NCBI RefSeq assembly: GCF_023701745.1
Contig: NZ_JAJOZB010000001.1
Location: forward strand, 5,183,501-5,247,500
DNA: 64,000 bases
Origin: Streptomyces sp. RKAG293
GTDB lineage: Bacteria > Actinomycetota > Actinomycetes > Streptomycetales > Streptomycetaceae
Direction of reading: 5' to 3'
In this document: positions 34,229-42,205 of the stretch, piece by piece
Layout: each line of letters starts with the position of its first letter
How positions within the stretch are numbered: the stretch's first letter is position 1
Program-made: the position numbers and the translations under genes
The notes under the pieces: generated by a model
Told to the model about the DNA's origin: nothing
Databases searched by the model: none
What the model saw: the letters and a program-made list of their open reading frames with translations, nothing else

Positions 34229-34445
34229 TGCGTGACGGCTGGGGTACGGCGTCCCACCACACGGAGCCGCCGGAGGATCGACCGAGCGCAACCGGCCCCT
34301 CCCTCCCTCGCTGCAGGCCGTCTTTGGCACCCCGTCCCGGCCGCGGTCGGCAGCGCTCCCGGCTACGCGTGCCGTGTGACGGTTGCCGTGTCTGAAGGCC
34401 CGCCCGATTTGCTCTCCTAGGAACGGGCTCAGGCGCGGCGACCCA
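34229..34445. other. Intergenic stretch, probable remnant DNA
   Basis: This stretch, adjoining the decayed regulator, has no reading frame I would support. It is Arg/Gly/Pro-coding noise in every frame and likely represents the lost 5' part of that gene. No repeat, hairpin or tRNA was seen in it. Confidence 0.4.
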
Positions 34446-34928
34446 TCAACGTGCGTTGCTCGGTGCGCCGCCCTGGATGGAGTCGCGCATGACCTGGCGC
34501 AGCCGGCGGACCGCGTGGCGGTAGGGGAGATGGACCTCTTGCCATGGGTCGGAGCCCTGGTCCACCAGGGCGAGAGTGGTGATGCCGTCGCGGATGCTCC
34601 GCATTCCCTGGTACGCGTTTTCCGCGGCTTCGGAGACCACGGGTGGGGCGACCATGAGGAGTTCGTAGAAGGTCGGCAGTATGCGCTGGGAGCGGTAGGC
34701 GGTGATCACGTCGCCTGGGTCGACGGGTGTCGGACGGCTCAGGGCGAGGGTCTGCAGGGCGGTCTCGGTCTCGGTGAGGGCGGTCAGGAACTTCACGTAG
34801 GCCTCGCGGCGGACCTCTTCGAGACGGTTGCCGCGATCCCGCCGGGCCCGGAGGCCCTCGATCAGCATGGACGAGCCCACGCCGAGTACCGCACCGCTCA
34901 ATGTGCCGACCAGAGTCACCCATCCCAT
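34446..34928 (-). CDS. Hypothetical membrane-anchored protein
   Basis: A 160-residue protein with one N-terminal hydrophobic segment (MGWVTLVGTLSGAVLGVGSSML) followed by a helical, charged cytoplasmic-type domain (RARRDRGNRLEEVRREAYVKFL, TALTETETALQTLAL). The ATG at 34928 fits the membrane segment; ATG 34937 adds three residues. The pattern, one anchor and a helical rod, is frequent in Streptomyces hypotheticals. No family is recognised. It is followed by the remnant of the regulator region and preceded by the DUF1707-FHA gene in the same direction. Confidence 0.65.
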   Translation of the reverse strand: MGWVTLVGTLSGAVLGVGSSMLIEGLRARRDRGNRLEEVRREAYVKFLTALTETETALQTLALSRPTPVDPGDVITAYRSQRILPTFYELLMVAPPVVSEAAENAYQGMRSIRDGITTLALVDQGSDPWQEVHLPYRHAVRRLRQVMRDSIQGGAPSNAR

Positions 34929-34976
34929 GGCGACCACGATACGAAGAGCCGCAACCGGGCGGCAGCGCGGGCCGGG

Positions 34977-35522
34977 TCAGCCGGTGGCGAGGCGGAAGTT
35001 GAGGCTGCCGAAGGCGACGTGGTCGCCGGGGTGGACGCGGACGGTGCCGGTGATGCGCAGGCCGTTGACGTGGGTGCCGTTGAGGGAGCCGAGGTCGGAG
35101 AGGAGCCAGGCGTTGTCCTGGTAGCGGAGCTCGGCGTGGGTGCGGGAGACGGAGTCGTGGCCGAGGCGGAGGTCGCACACGGGGGCGCGGCCGATGCGCA
35201 GGGGGAGGGGGCCGGGCTCGGGCAGTCGCAGGCCGGGGAGCTGTTCGGTGCGCCAACTGCCGCGCAGGCCTACGGAGAGCGCCGAGAGGCGGGCGACGGT
35301 GCGCAGCAGGAGCTGCGGGGCGCGGCCGCGGGAGGGGAGGTCGGCGAGGGCGCCGTCGACCTCGTCGCGGCTGCGGGCGGTGAGCACGATGTGCATGCGG
35401 TGCATGAAGGTGTCGTGGGAGATCCGGCCGTCGCCGGTCCCGGCGCGCAGCACGTCGAGTGCGTGGTCCCGCTCGTTCTCCGACGGCCGTACGCCCTGGG
35501 CGCGGAACTCGGGGGACGTCAT
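34977..35522 (-). CDS. DUF1707-FHA protein
   Basis: A 181-residue cytoplasmic protein with an N-terminal DUF1707 domain (residues 10-65, VRPSENERDHALDVLR and GRISHDTFMHRM) and a C-terminal FHA domain (residues 95-180). The FHA phosphothreonine-binding positions are present: IGRAPVCDLRL with Gly-Arg, SRTHAEL with Ser and His, and SLNGTHVNG with Asn-Gly. It should bind a phosphothreonine protein made by a Ser/Thr kinase. The partner is unknown. ATG 35522 is the start. The two Ser/Thr kinase-type genes 19-22 kb away are only possible partners. Confidence 0.9.
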   Translation of the reverse strand: MTSPEFRAQGVRPSENERDHALDVLRAGTGDGRISHDTFMHRMHIVLTARSRDEVDGALADLPSRGRAPQLLLRTVARLSALSVGLRGSWRTEQLPGLRLPEPGPLPLRIGRAPVCDLRLGHDSVSRTHAELRYQDNAWLLSDLGSLNGTHVNGLRITGTVRVHPGDHVAFGSLNFRLATG

Positions 35523-35694
35523 GGTGGGATTGTCGGCCCGTCAGTAGGACTCTGTCCAGATTCACGGGGGGTGGCCGGTTGTCCGGAAGCCGCCGGGGAC
35601 CCTGTCGCGGGCGGCGGGCCGGGCGGGGACCCGACCCGTAGGCTTACTTTCGGGTAGCGGGTAGCGGGCAGCGCTACGGGAGAGGTGGCACGGG

Positions 35695-36336
35695 GTGGGC
35701 GGGAAGACCAAGCGGGTGCCGCGGCAGGTGCGGGAGCAGCAGATGCTCGACGCGGCGGTCGCGACGTTCGCGCGGCGGGGGTACCGGGCGGCCTCGATGG
35801 ATGAGATCGCCGAGCTGGCGGGGGTGTCGAAACCCCTCGTCTATCTGTATCTGAACTCGAAGGAAGAGCTGTTCACCGCGTGCATCCGGCGGGAGGCGGC
35901 GGCGCTCACCGAGGCGGTGATGGCCGGAGTGGAGCCGGGGGCGGCGCCGGACCGGCAACTGTGGTGCGGGCTGCGGGCGTTCTTCACGCATACGACGGAA
36001 CGCCCCGACGGGTGGACCGTGCTGTATCAGCAGGCGCGGACCCAGGGGGAGCCGTTCGCGGACGAGGTCGCGAAGATGCGCGCCGAGATCGCCGAGTTCG
36101 TCAGGGAGCTGATCGCGGCCGCGGCCCGGGAGGCAGACTGCGACGGCGAGCTCGCCGAGCGGGAGGTCACGGCGCTGGCGCACGCCCTGGTGGGCGCGGC
36201 GGAGTCGCTGGCGGGCTGGGGCTGCGAGCAGCCCGGCCAGTCGGGGAAGGACACCGCGGCGACGCTGATGAACTTCGCCTGGGCCGGCCTGGACAACCTC
36301 ATGAACGGCCGGCGCTGGGAACCACCTCGCCCGTGA
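35695..36336 (+). CDS. TetR-family transcriptional regulator
   Basis: A 213-residue TetR repressor. The helix-turn-helix is at residues 22-50 (ASMDEIAELAGVSKPLVYLYLNSKEELF), and the remaining helical domain is of the ligand-binding type. The GTG at 35695 follows GGGAGAGGTGGC. It lies divergent to the DUF1707-FHA gene and its 3' end overlaps the end of the MaoC hydratase gene by 38 bp. From position it probably represses the hydratase/reductase/thiolase group, perhaps with an acyl-CoA as ligand. Candidate operators are the palindromes at 38631-38660. Confidence 0.9.
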   Translation: MGGKTKRVPRQVREQQMLDAAVATFARRGYRAASMDEIAELAGVSKPLVYLYLNSKEELFTACIRREAAALTEAVMAGVEPGAAPDRQLWCGLRAFFTHTTERPDGWTVLYQQARTQGEPFADEVAKMRAEIAEFVRELIAAAAREADCDGELAEREVTALAHALVGAAESLAGWGCEQPGQSGKDTAATLMNFAWAGLDNLMNGRRWEPPRP

Positions 36337-37246
36337 GGTGGACGCGGCCGTCGCCGCGCAGCTCGAAGCGGGATCCCGTCCCGGGAGCGGTCCCGGGAGC
36401 GGTCCCAGGAGTGCTCTCGGCCGCGGTCCCGGCCGCGTAGGTCACCGTGCCGGGGAGCAGCACCGGTGCTCGGAACACGGCCCGCAGGGTGATCCGGCCG
36501 GCGTTCAGGGGGACCGTCTCGGCGGCGCAGCGGGCCACGGTCCACATGCCGTGGGCGATGGCGCGGGGGAAGCCGAGGGGCTTGGCGGTCCAGGGGTAGA
36601 GGTGGATCGGGTTGTAGTCGCCGGACACCCGCGCATGGCGGCGGCCCAGGTCCGCGGTGAGCCGCCAGGTGGCGACGGCGGGCAGCGCGGACCCCGCGCG
36701 CTCCGGCGCCTCGTCGGGGCGCGGGCCGGTGGCGCCGCCGTGCCGGGCGAGGTACGTACTGCGGTCGGACCACACGAGTTCGCCGTCGAGGCGGGCCTCG
36801 GTCACGAGGACGGCCTCGGTGCCGCGGTGGTGCGGGCGGAGGGCCGAGGTGTGGACGGTCAGCTCGGGACGGTCGGTCGCGCGCAGGGCGCGCACCTGGG
36901 TGATCTCGATCGACGTGTGCACCAGGCCGAGCAGCGGCAACGGGAACGCACGGTCGGCCATCAGCTGCGCGGCCAGCGGGAATCCGAGGATGTGCGGGTA
37001 GGTCAGCGGTACGGCGCCGGTCGGCGGTACCGCGTCAGGCGCCGCGTCACGCCCGTCCTGGGTGAAGCCGCAGACCCGTGCGTACGCGGCGAGCCGGCCC
37101 GGGTCGATGCGTACGGCGGGCAGGACCAGCCGGTCGGTGGGCGCCGCGCTGTCGCGCGGCCGCCCGCGCTTGCGGCGCGAGCCGAGCGCGCCCCGGGCCA
37201 GGACCAGGGGCAGCCGCGGTGGTGCGGCGAGGGTGCGGGTGGGCAC
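36299..37246 (-). CDS. MaoC-type (R)-hydratase, HtdX-like double hot-dog
   Basis: A 315-residue MaoC-family dehydratase. Two hot-dog halves can be traced, with the active-site Asp and His in the C-terminal half (SGDYNPIHLYPWTAKPLGFP near 205) and GMWTVARCA after it. It should hydrate enoyl-CoA or enoyl-ACP to the (R)-3-hydroxyacyl form. It follows the FabG4-like reductase gene by 60 bp in the same direction, so the two probably act in sequence. The order hydratase, FabG4-like reductase and divergent FadA2-like thiolase recalls the htdX-fabG4-fadA2 cluster of mycobacteria. GTG 37246 is the start. Confidence 0.88.
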   Translation of the reverse strand: MPTRTLAAPPRLPLVLARGALGSRRKRGRPRDSAAPTDRLVLPAVRIDPGRLAAYARVCGFTQDGRDAAPDAVPPTGAVPLTYPHILGFPLAAQLMADRAFPLPLLGLVHTSIEITQVRALRATDRPELTVHTSALRPHHRGTEAVLVTEARLDGELVWSDRSTYLARHGGATGPRPDEAPERAGSALPAVATWRLTADLGRRHARVSGDYNPIHLYPWTAKPLGFPRAIAHGMWTVARCAAETVPLNAGRITLRAVFRAPVLLPGTVTYAAGTAAESTPGTAPGTAPGTGSRFELRGDGRVHLTGEVVPSAGRS

Positions 37247-37306
37247 GTCGGGTCGTCCCTTCGATGCGGGGTGGCTCGGGGTGGCTGGAGAGGGAGAACG
37301 TGCGGG

Positions 37307-38620
37307 TCACGCGCCCAGCAGGCTCTGGCCGCAGACGCGCACGACCTGCCCCGTGACGCCGCCCGATCCGGGGTCCGCGAACCAGGCGATGGTCTCGGCG
37401 ACGTCGACCGGAAGCCCGCCCTGGCCGAGGGAGTTCATCCGGCGGCCGGCCTCGCGGATGAACAGCGGGACCGCGGCGGTCATCTTCGTCTCGATGAAGC
37501 CGGGCGCGACGGCGTTCACGGTGATGCCGTGCCCGGTCGTGCGCGGATCCGTCGCGAGCGCGCGGACGAAGCCGATGACGCCGGCCTTCGAGGCGGCGTA
37601 GTTGGTCTGGCCGGCGTTGCCCGCGACGCCGCTGATCGAGGCGGTGGCGACGATCCGGCCGCCGTCGTTCAACGTGCCGGACTTCAGCAGGTGGTCGGTG
37701 GTGCGGACGACGCTGCCGAGGTTGACGTCGAGGACGGAGTCCCAGCGGTCGGCGGCCATGTTGGCGAGCTTCCGGTCGCGGGTGATCCCGGCGTTGTGGA
37801 CCAGCACGTCCAGGCCGTCGGGGAGTGCGGCGGCGATGCGTTCCCCGGCGTCCGGCGCGGTGATGTCCAGGGCGAGGGCGGTGCCGCCCAGCCGCCGTGC
37901 GACGTCGGCCAGGGCCTCTTCGGCCTGCGGGACGTCGAGGCAGACGACATGGTGGCCGTCGCGGGCGAGCGTGGCGGCGACGGACTCGCCGATGCCGCGC
38001 GCGGCGCCGGTGACCAGGGCGATCCGCGTGCCGGAGGCAGCAGTGGAAACGGCCGGAACGACCGGGGCGGCCGGGCCGATCTCGATGACCTGGCCGCTCA
38101 CGTACGCGGACTTGGGGGAGAGGAGGAAGCACAGCGTCGACTCGGCGGCCGCGCCGGGCGCCAGGCGCAGCAGCTGGACGGTACGGCCGCGGCCGATCTC
38201 CTTCCCGAGGGAGCGGACGAAGCCTTCGAGTGCCTGCTGGGCGGCGGCCTGGTGAGGGTCGGCCGGGTCCGGGACGGCGCCGAGAACGACCACCCGACCG
38301 CAGGGCGCGAGCGTGCGGACGACGGGGTGCAGTGCCGCGTACGCGTCGTGCAGCGCGGCCGGTTCGCAGACGTCTGTGGCGTCCAGAACGACAGCGGCAG
38401 GGGCGGCGGCCGCAGGCGCGTCGGGTGCGCCGGGCACCGGCTCCGTACCGGTCGCGTCGTCCGGTCGCGGGGCGCCGGCCGTCAGGCGCAGGACCGGTCC
38501 GACCAGGTCGGGGTGTTCCGGGGACCAGCGGCGCAGCGCGGTGGGCTGGGGGAGGCCGAGGCGGCCGGAGAGGAAGCGGCCGGGGGCCGTACCCGTGAAA
38601 CGGAGATAGCGATCGGCCAT
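37307..38620 (-). CDS. fabG: 3-oxoacyl reductase, FabG4-type two-domain SDR
   Basis: A 437-residue high-molecular-weight FabG. The N-terminal half (1-195) is a degenerate Rossmann domain; the C-terminal half is a full SDR with TGAARGIG near 203, NAGITRD near 272, SISGVAGNAGQTNYAASK near 325-342 including Tyr-x-x-x-Lys, and a C-terminal VVRVCGQSLLGA. This matches mycobacterial FabG4, which uses NADH on 3-oxoacyl-CoA. ATG 38620 has GGAGAAGG upstream, and the palindromic operator candidates overlap the region directly before it. It shares this promoter region with the divergent thiolase gene. Confidence 0.92.
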   Translation of the reverse strand: MADRYLRFTGTAPGRFLSGRLGLPQPTALRRWSPEHPDLVGPVLRLTAGAPRPDDATGTEPVPGAPDAPAAAAPAAVVLDATDVCEPAALHDAYAALHPVVRTLAPCGRVVVLGAVPDPADPHQAAAQQALEGFVRSLGKEIGRGRTVQLLRLAPGAAAESTLCFLLSPKSAYVSGQVIEIGPAAPVVPAVSTAASGTRIALVTGAARGIGESVAATLARDGHHVVCLDVPQAEEALADVARRLGGTALALDITAPDAGERIAAALPDGLDVLVHNAGITRDRKLANMAADRWDSVLDVNLGSVVRTTDHLLKSGTLNDGGRIVATASISGVAGNAGQTNYAASKAGVIGFVRALATDPRTTGHGITVNAVAPGFIETKMTAAVPLFIREAGRRMNSLGQGGLPVDVAETIAWFADPGSGGVTGQVVRVCGQSLLGA

Positions 38621-38630
38621 TGGCCTTCTC

Positions 38631-38660
38631 CTTACTCTGGAGTAAGTTTACCGCCGGTAA
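38631..38660. promoter_or_regulatory. Two adjacent palindromes between divergent reductase and thiolase genes
   Basis: CTTACTC-TG-GAGTAAG (38631-38646) is followed by TTACC-GCC-GGTAA (38648-38660). Both share a TTAC-n-GTAA frame and sit immediately upstream of the fabG-like ribosome site and 44 bp before the thiolase start. They are good candidates for the operator of the TetR gene at 35695, controlling both directions. Confidence 0.65.
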
Positions 38661-38703
38661 GGCTACTGGTGAGTCAGCGCCCAGCAAAGGGGAGAGCCAG
38701 CCG

Positions 38704-40014
38704 ATGAGTGATCGCAGGGACAGTCCGCGCCGGGTCGCGGTGGTGGCGGGCAACCGCATACCGTTCGCCCGCTCCGACGGCCCGTACGCCACCGCGTCCA
38801 ACCAGGACATGCTGGGCGCGGCGCTGGCCGGACTGGTGGAGAGAACCGGGCTGGCCGGTGAGCGCGTGGGGGAGTTCGTCGCCGGGGCCGTCCTCAAGCA
38901 CAGCCGTGACTTCAACCTCGCCCGCGAGACCCTGCTCGGCAGCACGCTCGACCCCGCCACCCCCGCCTACGACATCCAACAGGCGTGCGGCACCGGGTTG
39001 CAGGCGATCATCGCCGTCGCGAACAAGATCGCGCTCGGCCAGCTCGACTGCGGCATCGCGGGCGGCGCCGACACCGCGAGCGACGCGCCGCTCGGCGTCA
39101 ACGACCAGTTGCGGCGGATCCTGCTGGAGGCGCGCCGCGCGAAGTCCACGGGTGCGCGCGCCAGGGCGCTGGCGCGCATCCGCCCACGTCATCTCGTACC
39201 GGAGATCCCGCGCAACGCCGAGCCGCGCACCGGACTGTCGATGGGCGAGCACGCCGCGCACACCGCCAAGCGGTGGGGCATCGCGCGCGAGGCGCAGGAC
39301 GTCCTGGCCGCCGCCAGCCACCAGCGGCTCGCCGCGGCGTACGAACGCGGCCTGTTCGACGCCCTGGTGACGCCCTTCCGGGGCCTGGACCGCGACCAGA
39401 ACCTGCGCCCGGACTCCACGGCCGAGCGGCTCGCACGGCTGCGGCCGGTCTTCGGCGTCGGGGAGGGCGGCGCCACCATGACGGCCGGCAACTCGACACC
39501 ACTCACGGACGGCGCGGCCGTCGTCCTGCTGGCGAGCGAGGAATGGGCTGACGGTCACGGGCTGGAGCTGCTCGCCTTCCTCACGGCGTACGAGACGGCC
39601 GCCGTCGACTTCGTCGGCAACCCCATGGGCGAGGAGGAAGGGCTGCTCATGGCGCCCGCGTACGCCGTGCCGCGCATGCTGGAACGGGCCGGCCTCGCCC
39701 TCGGCGACTTCGACCTCTACGAGATCCACGAGGCGTTCGCCTCGCAGGTGCTGGCCACCCTCGCCGCCTGGGAGGACAAGGACTTCTGCACCGGACGGCT
39801 GGGCCTGGAAGGCCCGTTGGGCACGGTGGACCGGGAGCGGTTGAACGTGGCCGGCTCGTCGCTCGCCACCGGGCACCCCTTCGCGGCGACCGGCGCCCGC
39901 ATCGTCGCGACCCTCGCCACGCTGCTCGCCGAGCGCGGCGGCCCGGGGCGCGGGCTGGTCTCCATCTGCGCGGCGGGCGGCCAGGGGGTCACGGCCGTGC
40001 TCGAACGCCCGTGA
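38704..40014 (+). CDS. Acetyl-CoA acetyltransferase, FadA2/FadI-type thiolase
   Basis: A 436-residue thiolase. The acylated Cys lies in QQACGTGLQA near 93; YEIHEAFASQ near 341 has the active-site His; ATGHPFAATGAR near 390 has the second His; and ICAAGGQG near 421 the second Cys. All four catalytic elements are intact. It should cleave or form 3-oxoacyl-CoA. The ATG at 38704 is chosen because GGGGAGAGCC lies upstream and the family N-terminus RRVAVVAGNRIPFA follows shortly; an in-frame start at 38620 would run through the palindromes. It is divergent from the FabG4-type reductase. Confidence 0.93.
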   Translation: MSDRRDSPRRVAVVAGNRIPFARSDGPYATASNQDMLGAALAGLVERTGLAGERVGEFVAGAVLKHSRDFNLARETLLGSTLDPATPAYDIQQACGTGLQAIIAVANKIALGQLDCGIAGGADTASDAPLGVNDQLRRILLEARRAKSTGARARALARIRPRHLVPEIPRNAEPRTGLSMGEHAAHTAKRWGIAREAQDVLAAASHQRLAAAYERGLFDALVTPFRGLDRDQNLRPDSTAERLARLRPVFGVGEGGATMTAGNSTPLTDGAAVVLLASEEWADGHGLELLAFLTAYETAAVDFVGNPMGEEEGLLMAPAYAVPRMLERAGLALGDFDLYEIHEAFASQVLATLAAWEDKDFCTGRLGLEGPLGTVDRERLNVAGSSLATGHPFAATGARIVATLATLLAERGGPGRGLVSICAAGGQGVTAVLERP

Positions 40015-40042
40015 CCGGCACCACCTGATCCGTCCGAGCCAC

Positions 40043-40101
40043 CCCGGCCCCGCCCACCCCGGCCCCGCCCGCACCGAACCCCGCCCGCACCGAACCCCCG
40101 T
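40043..40101. repeat. Short GC-rich tandem repeats
   Basis: ACCCCGGCCCCGCCC occurs twice in tandem (40043-40057, 40058-40072), followed by two tandem copies of a 16-bp unit beginning GCACCGAACCCC (40073-40088, 40089-40101 partial). They lie in the gap between the thiolase and the acyl-CoA ligase. No function is proposed. Confidence 0.8.
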
Positions 40102-40192
40102 CCGCTCTCGTCCCCGCCCGATGCCGCCCTGAACGCCGCCGATCCGCGTAGCGCGAGCCGCCGTACGATTCCGCGAACCAGGAGAGCCCCTG

Positions 40193-42094
40193 ATGTCCCG
40201 TAAGAGCCCGATGCCGTCCCAACTCGTCGCCGTGGAACCGGATCTCGTCGTATCGGGCGGTTCGGTCCGGCAGGCCTCCGTGCCGGCTCTCGTACCGCCC
40301 GAGAGCGCCGGAAGCCTCGCGGACATCCCGTTCCGCAACGCGGCGGAGGCTCCGCGGGAGGCCGTCCTCAGCCGCAAGGACGAGCGCGGGGCCTGGCGCG
40401 ACATCACGGCCGCGGCGTTCCGCGACGAGGTGGTCGCGGTGGCGAAGGGGCTGATCGCCTCCGGGCTGCGCCCGGGTGACCGGCTCGCGATCATGTCGCG
40501 GACGACCTACGAGTGGACGCTGCTGGACTTCGCGGCCTGGGCCGCGGGCCTGATCACCGTGCCCATCTACCCGACGTCCTCCGCCTCGCAGGCCGCGTGG
40601 ATCCTCGCGGACTCCGGGGCGGTGGCCTGCGCGGTGGAGAGCGTCGAACAGACCCGGCTCGTCAGCGGGCGGCGCCGCGAACTGACCGGGCTGCGGCATC
40701 TGTGGCAGCTGGACGCGGGCGGCATCTCCCAGCTGATCTCCGAGGGGCGGGAGCTGCCGGACATCCTCATCGAGGGGCGGCGCGGCGGCCTCGGACCCGA
40801 CAGCGTCGCCACGCTCATCTACACGTCGGGCACCACCGGACGCCCCAAGGGCTGCATCCTCACGCACGGCAACTTCTTCGCCGAGGTCGACAACTCCATC
40901 GAACTGCTGCACCCCGTCTTCAAGTCGGTGAGCGAGGAGCCCGCCTCGACGCTGCTCTTCCTGCCCCTGTCGCACGTCTTCGGCCGGATGGTCGCCGTCG
41001 GCTGTCTGCGGGCCCGGGTCAAGCTCGGCCACGCGCCCAGCATCGCCACCGATGACCTGCTGGCCGACCTCGCGGGCTTCCGGCCGACGTTCCTGCTCGC
41101 GATCCCGTACGTGCTCGAGAAGGTCTACAACACCGGCCGCGCCACCGCCGAGTCCATGGGCAGGGCCGCCTCCTTCGACCGGGCCGCCACGATCGCGCGG
41201 CGGTACGGCGAGGCCCTGGAGGCACAGCAGTCCGGAACCGGGCGCGGGCCCTCGCTCGGACTGCGGGCCGCCCACGCGCTCTACGACCCGCTCGTCTACC
41301 GGCGCATCCGCGCCGCCCTCGGCGGCAAGGTCCGCTACGCGATCTGCGGCGGCTCACCGCTCGGCCGCCGCCTCGCCGCGTTCTACGCGGGCGCGGGCGT
41401 CGTGGTCTTCGAGGGCTACGGGCTGACGGAGACCACGGCCGCCGCCACCGTCACCCCGCCGCTGCGGCCCCGGCTCGGTACCGTCGGCTGGCCGCTGCCG
41501 GGTGCCGCCGTCCGGATCGCCGACGACGGCGAGGTGCTGCTCAGCGGCGGCATGGTGTTCGGCGGCTACTGGAACGGCCGGGTCGGGGCGTATCACCCGG
41601 TGAACGGAGGCTGGTTCGCCACCGGTGACATCGGGGAACTCGACGCCGAGGGCTATCTGACGATCACCGGCCGCAAGAAGGAGATCATCATCACCGCGGG
41701 CGGCAAGAACGTCGCCCCGGCTCCGCTGGAGGACCGGCTCCGGGCGCATCCCCTCGTGGGCCAGTGCATGGTCGTCGGCGACAACCGCCCCTACGTGGCG
41801 GCGCTCATCACCCTCGAACCCGACGGCCTCAGCCACTGGCGCCGGATGCACCACCGCGACGGCGTCCGCCCGGCGCAGCTCGCCGAGGACCCGGAGCTCC
41901 TCGCGGAGATCCAGCACGCCGTCGACGACGCGAACGACTCGGTGTCACGGGCCGAGTCGATACGGCGCTTCCGGGTGCTGCCGGTGGAGTTCACGGAGGA
42001 TTCGGGGCATCTGACGCCGTCGATGAAGCTCAGGCGGGCGGCGGTTGTGAGGGACTTCACGAAGGAGATCGAGGACCTCTACCGCAAGCGGTGA
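40193..42094 (+). CDS. Long-chain acyl-CoA synthetase (AMP-binding)
   Basis: A 633-residue ANL-superfamily ligase that activates a fatty acid to acyl-AMP and then acyl-CoA. The P-loop is LIYTSGTTGRPKGC near 208, FEGYGLTETTAAAT near 400 is the A5-type motif, WFATGDIGELD near 478 the A7 Asp, and GRKKEIIITAGGKNVAP near 494 the A8/A10 region. The architecture is of the FadD15/FAA1-like long-chain type. ATG 40193 has AGGAGAGCC upstream. It follows the thiolase in the same direction, so it likely feeds this lipid group. A second such ligase is at 44735. Confidence 0.93.
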   Translation: MSRKSPMPSQLVAVEPDLVVSGGSVRQASVPALVPPESAGSLADIPFRNAAEAPREAVLSRKDERGAWRDITAAAFRDEVVAVAKGLIASGLRPGDRLAIMSRTTYEWTLLDFAAWAAGLITVPIYPTSSASQAAWILADSGAVACAVESVEQTRLVSGRRRELTGLRHLWQLDAGGISQLISEGRELPDILIEGRRGGLGPDSVATLIYTSGTTGRPKGCILTHGNFFAEVDNSIELLHPVFKSVSEEPASTLLFLPLSHVFGRMVAVGCLRARVKLGHAPSIATDDLLADLAGFRPTFLLAIPYVLEKVYNTGRATAESMGRAASFDRAATIARRYGEALEAQQSGTGRGPSLGLRAAHALYDPLVYRRIRAALGGKVRYAICGGSPLGRRLAAFYAGAGVVVFEGYGLTETTAAATVTPPLRPRLGTVGWPLPGAAVRIADDGEVLLSGGMVFGGYWNGRVGAYHPVNGGWFATGDIGELDAEGYLTITGRKKEIIITAGGKNVAPAPLEDRLRAHPLVGQCMVVGDNRPYVAALITLEPDGLSHWRRMHHRDGVRPAQLAEDPELLAEIQHAVDDANDSVSRAESIRRFRVLPVEFTEDSGHLTPSMKLRRAAVVRDFTKEIEDLYRKR

Positions 42095-42150
42095 CGGCCG
42101 CGGTGACGGTCGCGGTGACGTTTGTGGTGGTAGCCGCGGTGATACGCCGA

Positions 42151-42184
42151 CGCCGGCCGGACCGGTTCCCCAGTCCGGCCGGCG
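42151..42184. terminator. Bidirectional hairpin terminator
   Basis: A 12-bp perfect stem (42151-42162 and 42173-42184) with a 10-nt loop lies between the convergent acyl-CoA ligase and lipase genes. Just before it, 42096-42130 has imperfect GTGACGGTCGCG repeats. Confidence 0.75.
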
Positions 42185-42205
42185 CCATGTGCTGAACGAC
42201 CCCGG

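Noticed and set aside
36299..36336. Overlap of the TetR and MaoC genes as evidence of a frameshift
   Set aside because: A 38-bp convergent overlap is common in these genomes and both C-termini look natural.
40043..40101. Short tandem repeats as a CRISPR-like array
   Set aside because: Units are only 15-16 bp without spacers and GC-rich, so this is simple tandem repetition.
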